From assembly GCA_947650285.1 (NCBI GenBank), contig CANTFL010000397.1, positions 1-64,000 on the forward strand: a stretch of 64,000 nt of DNA, in the 5' to 3' direction. The DNA comes from Hyaloperonospora brassicae. Lineage: Eukaryota; Oomycota; Peronosporomycetes; Peronosporales; Peronosporaceae. Numbering within the stretch: position 1 is the first letter of the stretch; every line of letters begins with the position of its first letter. Below, in pieces: positions 55,499 to 64,000 of this stretch. The notes below the pieces were generated by a model. That model saw only the letters and a program-made list of their open reading frames with translations. It made no database searches and was not told the origin of the DNA. Made by a program: the position numbers and the translations under genes.

Positions 55499-58400
55499 AA
55501 TTTCCTTTAAATATGTCTTCTCAGTGCAAACTTCTCCAAGCATAGATGCCCGTATTGGTACATCATGATTGTACTAGCTCGCAGTAAATTTGCGCCGCAA
55601 GAGAATTTGTGTACTTATAGCTATGGTGTCACCCATATCACACTATTTTCAACCACATCATTGCATGCCCTCTGGTTAAACAGCGAAAAAATACATGCTT
55701 TGAACGATTATATTCTGTTGAAAAGGTGGTAAAATGGATTAGACAAAGGCATGGGATGCACAATTGTATTCGTTTATGTATTGGTGAAACAGTGTCATGA
55801 AACGACCAAAATTTAGCAGTAGACTGCAGTCATTTGGCGTGAACACTTTGTTACTCTATGTGCTAAAGCTATGATTTTCGTTTGAATAATCCCCGTGAAC
55901 GGTTGTACCATCAGCGGTTTTGTGCGTCTCTATAACAGCTCATAATGATAAAGGCACGTATACAATGCTGTTATGTATGTATTATTTGATACATTGCTTT
56001 CGAAATACACCAGGGATGTGAACTAAAATATTAACTATAGCGCGTTAAAAAAGTTTGAGATCAAAAGGCTTGATTGCATCGATCCGGCTGGCCGACTTCT
56101 ACCTTTGTGTATTCACCTGCTATATGACTTCTCAGTCCAAAAGGAGTTGTCACATGTCTATATTAATTTCGTGCTGCTGCGACAGGTCCATGTTTCCTGT
56201 GACGCCCGCCATCCCGAGTTCTATCATAAAGCGATTCATTAGTGCATATGCAAGAAAATACAAATAGTTACATGGCTCACGTACTAGGTTGTCGTTCCAT
56301 ACGTCTGAGATTCTTATATGTCTCCCTATATCAAAATATAGCGGGTCGTACGTGTTCCTAAATATACCTCACCTCTCACTCGCCATATGATTCCACATTC
56401 ACAGAACTTGTTATACAGAACGGTTCATTATTTGGCGTTTCTTACGACGGTGAGCCGTGAAAGGCGGATCATCGCCTTCCTTTTCAGAGTAGGTCAACAC
56501 ATCCTATTTGAATTGGCTATGTAGATTCAAGTGAGCGCTAGCGGGTGCGGTATTATATCGTACCACGCGGAGGGTGACACTCGTTTGTGGACGTCACATA
56601 TACAAAGCTCTACTTTAGACACATGCCTCTTGAGTGGAGGATCACCCCCTGCACTTTTGGACGTGATATTCTTGAGATGTCATTCTTACAAAAAAAGCCG
56701 TATGATAAGTATTGTTTTACATGGGTGGTATCACAGAGCGGTGTGTAACGTATATTGTTCTCAGATCTAAATTTGCCCTCAGACGTTATAAACTAGTTGT
56801 TGATGAACTGGAATGATTGGAGCTGATTCGAGGTACCAGGTGAAGCCCCACAAGCTCATCATATATTCGTAAACGTATGCGCATTCGACATGTGACTAAA
56901 TAGAGTTTTGAAGTCAGAAGAGGTCGTATTATATTCGATGATTCTATGGTCCACAAAAATGTGCGCGTGCCATCGATAACACCTAAACTTCCCAATTTCT
57001 GCTGCATACCCATCAGCATTTAACAACCAATTGACAAGTTATAATCGCCTATCTTGCACTATAGGAGTCTAAGCTTATCAAAAACCATATCCGAAAGAAC
57101 AATATTATAGGATGCAACGGGTACTCACTTTTCTAAACGGCTACTAGTTGTAACATCATGAGCTAAGATTATAGATTACCGCGATCAATGGTTCAACGAT
57201 TCATTAATTTGAAAAAATCAAACGGGACGTGCAATCGAAGTGATGCCTGGGTAAGGTGCGACAATCAATCAGTACAATGGACCTAATGTTTTGGGTACAG
57301 ATATTTGTCGATATGTGTAGCCGATGCATGGTAATAAGGCAGAGACATCGACAAGGGACTACTTTAAGTATGATAGATATTTCCTCTTAATGACTTTTGA
57401 CTCATATGATCTGAAAGTCTACTTTAATGATTAGAATCAGGTGTGTCTTCATCTCGGTAGCTTTTAAAGCCGTCTTGAATATTTCTTTTTTGATATAATC
57501 ATGTAAGACATGACTTCATCGGACAAAAAAGAAAGGTTTAATACGTATGTGAGATATAGCAAAATTGCGGTGAAGTGAGGTTTTCAATGAAACCCGGTTT
57601 TTACAGCAATCACGCCGAACTTGATAATGCAAGGCTTGACCTTACGCACTGAAAATGTTCCAAAGACATTCTGCAAGATAAGCAGGATTCATTACTGATT
57701 ATTGCAAAATACTACGATGGATGTTAGGACTAATCGTTTGGGTTCTGGGGGTGAACTTCAATTTTACTGACGATTTAGAGGACTGCATAATAAGTCAATC
57801 CAGAACATTTATTTGTAAAGTCTACGAGGCAATCAACACTAAAGGTGTAAAGTACTGGCAAAACACTTAAATGGTCACCGTTCCCATATATGTAGTAGTC
57901 TGCCTTGGTGGGACCGAGTAGGTCTGATTCTTGATCCACACGTCAAGGTGATCTGATCTCCATTTGAATATGTTCTAATATATGCTAATATGTTTGTGAT
58001 TTGTTCAGGTAGGAGGGTAGACATCGATACTTTACAAAAAGAACTAAATCTATGCTACACTACATCGATCAGTAAACAGCTAAGATAGATCGATAATACA
58101 AAATGCTGTATGAGATTGTGGGCCTAAATATCGGTTCATGACACTTGGTCTAGACATTATGACGTTTAGGTGCAACAGTTACCTTGGTTAAGGAGTTTAA
58201 GGGTGCAAAAATGATGGATACATAAGTATCGAGGCGATACAATGTACGGTAATATTGTTTTGGTTAGAGGTGTATCAACGATAGGCTAAACAACGGTTCT
58301 GGAAAGATCAATGTTATTGCTATGAATTCGATATTGATGACTGGAGTGTGTGAGGTAGTAGCTAATGATATTTTTTTGCGATGAATAAGATTGAATATGA

Positions 58401-60800
58401 TGATTATGTTCTATATATCGAATTGTGAATAGGACATTATGAGGGATATAATAACGATCCATAACGTCAATACCGTTCCATTTTATCTAATAGCCATTAT
58501 CCCACACAATACTGATTAGTAGGAACCGCTATAAAAATGACTACTGATATATGGAATTTACTGTGCCCGAATCGACTTCATATTGTTTTTATACATTCAT
58601 ACCAGCGCTTGACGTAGCACACGGTATGATGTATAGGATTTCGTACTACTTGTTTTGCTTCAACATAACCAAACTAATGTGTTCGTGTCAACTTCGTTAT
58701 GTTTTTGCATACATCAAATAAAGATCTGATTCGGCACACATAGCTTAGTAGTGGTTACAACAGTAATATTCTCATACCAATAATATTAATAATGTACATT
58801 ATATCAATTGTGGGAGCAGATTAATTTTATAAATTGGGGGTGGCTTATACAATATTTATGGTCGATGTTGGACATTATGCGCGGCGCGATACGTAATTTA
58901 TCAAAATTGTACAGGATAAAAAATATAATTGATCGTGTCTAACACCATTTGTCTGTTGTTAAGTTTCGAAAATGTTTTTAAATCTTCAATATATAATGAT
59001 TATAAAATTACTAAATTTCGCGGTGTAGAACATGCCATTCAAGCCCTATGTTGTCGTCAAGGAAACAATATATTCGGTGGAATCATTTGCTTGCAGAGAA
59101 GAGGCACGTGGGGTATGTCTACGATATGCTTCTCTGCGAAATCATGATGCTCGAACACCTGGCAAGAGTAGGATATACGGCTGACGGTGTTTCCGCGCCA
59201 CAATTAAGTACAGCTGTACTGGCACGATTCAACTTTAAAGGATCGGCATGACTATCTCTAGCATGGTCTTACATATAGAATTCATATCCGCTATAAAGGA
59301 ATAATTAAATCTACAAAATTTGAAGTGTACAGTATAGAGTTTACTTTGCCTATTGGGTTATACACAATAGGGCAGCTCATTTAATTGATATTCATGCAAA
59401 GAAGCGTTACGCTTCACGTAGGGGCTTCAGTTAGTTTCCGTTGAACTGATTTCCTTTTTCAAGATCATTAGACCCTTCACGTATATTTGGAGAAAAATAT
59501 GGTTGGCTGACAAGGTCGTGTGAGCTACGACCACAATCTAACAAGTACTGATAATATTTGACAATTCGATTGAGTACTGAAATCGTGAAATAGCACAAAA
59601 TAAAAATTAAACCTAGTTCAGGAAGCCCTGAAATTAATATGAGACCGGCGCATGCAATCTCGATAAAAGCGTGCAGCTCATATAATATAGGTCTAAAATG
59701 ATCCCGTCAAATCAACAAAAGAGATTATCTAACTCAAAGTGCGATCGTAGCCTTAGGCACAAAAAATACGTCAATCTAGCCTAAAGGACGCATACATGGT
59801 GATGAGATAAGCGAATACAACACCCAAAACGGAAGCTAGCAAAAGTCAGTAGCAATACTGATGTGTGGCGGAGTATCCCTTGCGATACATTTGTGCTTCC
59901 GACTCTCCACTGATGCCCAGACGACCTTCTACAGACATTAAGACTTTGTTTCCATGAATTATGCTTTCTTCGCAACCTTTTGTATAGGTCGATAGGGTAG
60001 GCTGCAATCTTCAAGTAGAATCGTGTTGATGGAAAACATGGCCGTGTTTGTCATGGGGTTGAGAGTGATCGTGTGAAATTATTTAAACGATCAAGAGTAT
60101 ACCTGTAAGGTGATCGATATGAGTCACCATGATCTCTACGAGATCGACATAATCAATACGGAGATATTCGAAACGCTTGACCTGCTGACCATTGAGCCAT
60201 CTCGCGATCTCGCATTTTGTCATCTGCTGGATTGCTGCGTTCGATCTCAGTTGAGATTTGTCTTAAAGGGTCTTGATCCCTGGTCAATAAATACTTAAAT
60301 TCAACTTGATTCAAATACCATTTGAATATGTTGAGCAGCCAATACTTCAATTCGGAAGAGATGTCAACACGTGTACTTCGAAGAAAATTGAACTCTGTTT
60401 GATGGTTAACAAAATAACCAAGAAGTACCAGAACGCTCACCCAAGATTCCGGATTTGATTCCGCCCAGTTGCACGACGTGGCCCACTTCAATCAGTCTTC
60501 CGATCGTGGCTCGCGAATCGCGCGGTGAAATGTATATCTACTGGACCTTGAATGCGTATGTAATCGAAATCGGGTACGTGTTTGCGATCGCGTACCTGAT
60601 CGTAGTCGACCATTAAATTGTCTTCGCTTACCTAATCGGTATTGCGTCCTTGTTCACGACCGTGTTGTAAATCTGATCCCTACCATGAACTCAAATTTGT
60701 TTTTAATTACGATCGCTTAAGGCGTAGAATAATTCGTGTCAATATCCCTCATCACTAAGCGACAAGAGAACCAAGGTTAATTTCCACCAAATAGAATCAA
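55499..60800. other. AT-rich, gene-poor DNA
   Basis: Base composition shifts abruptly to strongly AT-rich. Frames are short and unrecognised: 56055-56267 (+), 56786-57019 (-), 59048-59251 (+) and 60153-60491 (-, 112 codons). The last is hydrophilic with many Trp but matches nothing I know. It probably consists of old, mutated transposons. Confidence 0.5.
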
Positions 60801-62119
60801 TCATTGAGCAGAATAAAAACAAATTAGTGTGGCCATTTCCACAAGTCGTTAACTAGGTCAAACTTTTCCAGAGCACGATCTGTGCCTCTGCCACGACAAG
60901 GCTTGTTCCTTTTCCAGCAAAAAGTTGAATGTCCACATCAGTGCAACACATTCACGATTAAAAAACACAATTTTGCTTCACCAAGACTAGCGTCTGTAAT
61001 GTTCACAAATATTTTTGATAGCTGGATTAATTACTCATCTTCAGTGTTAATTCGCATTATCGAGTAGTTTTATTGGCAGCTAAATTGACACATCTGACCG
61101 ATTCGAGTTTAGAGTTAAATTCATTAAACCACAAACGATTGAATGGAAAATTGATTGGATTGTTAATAGCTTATGTTGTATGACCTCCATCTTGAAGCTT
61201 TCGGGATATTACATAAACAAGAGCCAATCGTACTATTCGAATCAAACCGTCTGAGAACATTGCTAGTGTTGCGTATAATTAGAAAAAAATGTAATACGGC
61301 AGCTCAGTCTGAAGTAATAAGAAATTCATGATGGCATTCGAAACATTAATGTAATGAAGGTTCATAGCTTATTCAAGTCAAAATTTGAATTTATTCAAAT
61401 ATCTAATTGAAAATTGTTGAATGACGGATTTATATAGTTTTTTAAGCTTCGTCGAGGCGACAATACGAAGGAGGAGGAAGAAGCAAGTAAAAGACCAATT
61501 TATCGTTTTCGATGTGGATTGTTCCTTAAGAGATATGGGACAATTAAATCGATCATCAGGTACATGTAAATTATAGTAAGCAACAATTTGAAATTGATAG
61601 ATTGAGCGATTGCGCGAGTAATAGTCGCCAACGAGTATCAGTGATGAAACTACATTTGTTTAAAATTATTGAGATGCGAAGAATTGTCAAAAATCACGCC
61701 ACCTCCAGACGAATGCTTGGTCCTTTGTCTTACGAAGAAAACGGTGAAGATCCAAATATTTGGCCCAACTTTGGACCGTTGTAATGTTACACTAAAAATA
61801 AACTTGAAACATCGTGACACTATTTTCAACCGGACGTCGCATATGTTTCAGGACTGTCTTGTTATTCCCTTACCGGTTCTAACAACATCAAATATACCCC
61901 TATACCTTTAACTTTGCCGTAATATTAACATGACGTGTATCTCGCTCATTCAATTGTCAACTCGAGCCCTATGACTTGTGACGCATTGTTTTGGGTTACT
62001 GTCAAGTATGCCAAACAATTACGACGTTGTAGATTTATTGATTGTACCGCATCAACAATTCATCACCTTCTTCAATCTTTCGATCTCCATCATAAGAAAG
62101 TACTTGTATTAATTTGTGT

Positions 62120-63365
62120 TTTCTGTCTATAATTGTTTCAAAAGTTCACACATAACCTTTTTAGTAATATTGTTACTGCTATTGGATGGGACGAGGTCAT
62201 CGATGTAAAGCCCAATCGAAAAAATGCGCTACTCGTAGCATTACATGTTCATGAAGTGCTTGTACTTCTTCTATAGCCCGAGCGTGATCATAAATTTGTC
62301 GTAAAATCTGTTTCGCATCGTTAACGATTACCTTAAGAAGATTTTTAATACTACAATATACACGACACATACACTATATTAATAATGTGAAGATGCTCTA
62401 CAGGTTTACTGGGTAGCTAAGAAGTATCCGCATATTCCCGAATGTTTGAAAGATGCTATTTACTCACACTGAAAGCTAAATCTTGCAATAGAGGGTTATC
62501 ATTCTATCATCGATGCAGTCGTCCGTCTCCGCTATGTATTCGAAAGCATTAAATATCTTTGCAACGCGGTATTGACTTCCACCTTATGTTCACTAATTTT
62601 TTACTTGTATTACACAGCACGAATTAGAACGATACAACTTGTCGACTGGTGCAACGTTTCTTTGTAGTATAAAATCCTAATCAAAATATACTTATGCCAA
62701 AAAAGCTCGCATGAAGCTCTCTAGAGTTCCAACTATAATATTATGGACACCAAAGGCCTTACCACCGCCGGCCGAATAAAAACGGGTAACGAAGTTTTTA
62801 GCTCAACTGCTCTGCCACCTGCATCATTGGGCAGTTCAATGGTATGTAACAATTTAATCAAACCGACTCTCGATATATCGACTTGTCATCGCTTGCAACT
62901 TGTACTCTCCGCGGTTGTTGCTACGAAGTAGCTTGACACGGTTTTTGGTCTGGGTAGAATATTATACAATGAAGTCATTTAATGTGGATATCAGCATAGA
63001 AATGTTTTAGCAATACAATCAAAAGAAATTGTGATACCTCTTTTTAACGGAAAACAATTCATTTTGCTATACTTAGATGATGGAATCAAATTACATATTT
63101 CACTGCTAATCGATAATAATAGCCTCTTTGCGGGTGGGTAAGCCTTAATTATACCGCACATTCGCTGTCATTTGCCTGATCAACAGCCATTATACGTCTG
63201 CTTCTCCTTCACCAACTTCTTGCTAATGCCAATATAATACGCGTCTTTAAAATAAACTTTGAGGGCACGACGGCCTACGTGACCAAGTTGAAGGTGTACT
63301 ATGCACAAATTAGCGATCTTCTTGTATTTTTGGACATTGTAATCGTCTAAAATAATGAAATACAT
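62120..63365 (-). pseudogene. pol: Ty1/copia pol remnant (gag-preintegrase, integrase, RT)
   Basis: On the minus strand three copia signatures appear in the right order. The gag-preintegrase domain (63365-63180) reads ANLCIVHLQLGHVGRRALK, then KQTYNGC. The integrase core (about 62945-62890) reads RVKLLRSNNRGEYKLQA, like the KxLRSDNGGEY box of copia. An RT-like GLYIDDLVPSNS (about 62213-62178) corresponds to the YVDDL active site. Integrase before RT is diagnostic of Ty1/copia. Spacing is shorter than normal and stops are frequent, so it is a deleted relic. Flanks from 60.8 to 62.1 and 63.4 to 64.0 kb are probably more of the same, but nothing more could be identified. Confidence 0.6.
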
Positions 63366-64000
63366 GGGTAGCGAATTAATTTCGTTTTAATACGCGGACT
63401 TCAATATCGCTTCACATTGTTCGTAAAAATGGAACTCCTTGTCCCTCTCGCGCACAATATTTTAAAGTCTAGCAACTTAGTCGTGCGGTGGGTCGACCGG
63501 AAAACAAAATCCATTCATCAATCGATTTTTTCTCTCCTCAACCATCTGAATAATGATTTTGTACACCGGATAATTTATGTAATTTGGGCAACAATTAATT
63601 CATGCGGGCTCTGGACTCTTTGCATCATCGAACGGACGGCAATGCATCCCATAGTGCGCCACAAAACCGGACCATGACATATGCCGCCTACTTTGCACTT
63701 GTTGAGGTCAACTTTATGTGTGACCTTGACCGTGGGCCAACGTATCAGCACCGCAACCGCTTTTCTTCATCTTTAATTGTTTAGTGGATCGGTTGAGACG
63801 TCACTAGTTACCAAAACATTTTGAGTCCGTAGGACGATCACCTCAGTATTGCGCGGGTCCATGAACACCTCCACTCATTTCTTGCGCTTCATGGACATAT
63901 TGGCTTTGCATAGATGTCACTGGTTTACACGCGATTGTGTAATTACGTTGCTTTAACGTCGTGGTCTAGTATTAGGGCGGTTCGCTCAAGACACCATAAG
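63366..64000. other. AT-rich right end
   Basis: By position this is upstream of the copia relic, where a gag would lie. The plus frame 63417-63677 and its complements show no motif I recognise. Confidence 0.4.

Noticed and set aside
1..64000. rRNA, tRNA or CRISPR features
   Set aside because: No CRISPR-like spaced repeats were seen. I recognised no rRNA core sequence. I could not establish any tRNA cloverleaf by eye, and a tRNA scan would be needed to exclude one.

Overview
The window is nuclear DNA of an oomycete, probably a Phytophthora or downy-mildew relative. The evidence is short GT-AG introns (about 50-215 bp), a compact block of conserved eukaryotic genes, a secreted GH81 beta-1,3-glucanase, a plant-style LRR protein, and flanks packed with decayed Ty3/gypsy and Ty1/copia retrotransposons. 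This is inferred from gene content and structure; I could not run a search.

Layout. 1-1.9 kb: no recognisable gene. 1.9-9.64 kb: gypsy element 1, plus strand, two LTRs, chromodomain integrase, mutated throughout. 9.6-12.6 kb: no recognisable gene. 12.6-42.2 kb: a GC-richer gene island with, in order, a predicted N-myristoylated LRR protein (-), an unknown Ser-rich protein (-), an uncertain 74-codon ORF (-), a four-exon LRR/Lys-rich protein (+), an unknown 105-residue protein (+), a six-exon SAM methyltransferase (-), villin (-), malic enzyme (+), an ApaG-domain protein (-), proteasome subunit RPN8/PSMD7 (+), an Ipi1/TEX10-like ribosome-biogenesis factor (+), an unrecognised probable spliced gene (-) and GH81 glucanase (-). 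44.4-55.5 kb: gypsy element 2, minus strand, same superfamily as element 1 and much more decayed, with three nested insertions: a 934-bp TIR transposon in its 3' LTR and two related GATC-rich repeats in gag and in the 5' LTR. 55.5-64 kb: AT-rich gene-poor DNA with remnants of a copia pol gene (-).

The island genes do not form a pathway; they are mostly housekeeping functions: proteolysis (RPN8), 60S assembly (Ipi1/TEX10), pyruvate/NAD(P)H supply (malic enzyme), actin bundling (villin) and cell-wall glucan turnover (GH81). ApaG and RPN8 are divergent over about 210 bp. Malic enzyme and ApaG are convergent.

The most interesting observation is that both gypsy elements, although strongly diverged, keep matching protein-coding sequence on the strand opposite to gag-pol. 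A low-complexity N-terminal segment followed by a conserved Trp/Pro-containing block lies between pol and the 3' LTR, where the sense strand is non-coding. A coiled-coil segment with a basic tail lies exactly opposite the integrase-chromodomain linker. This points to an antisense gene carried by this oomycete gypsy lineage. I joined introns by eye from splice sites and reading frame; each splice model is stated so that it can be checked.
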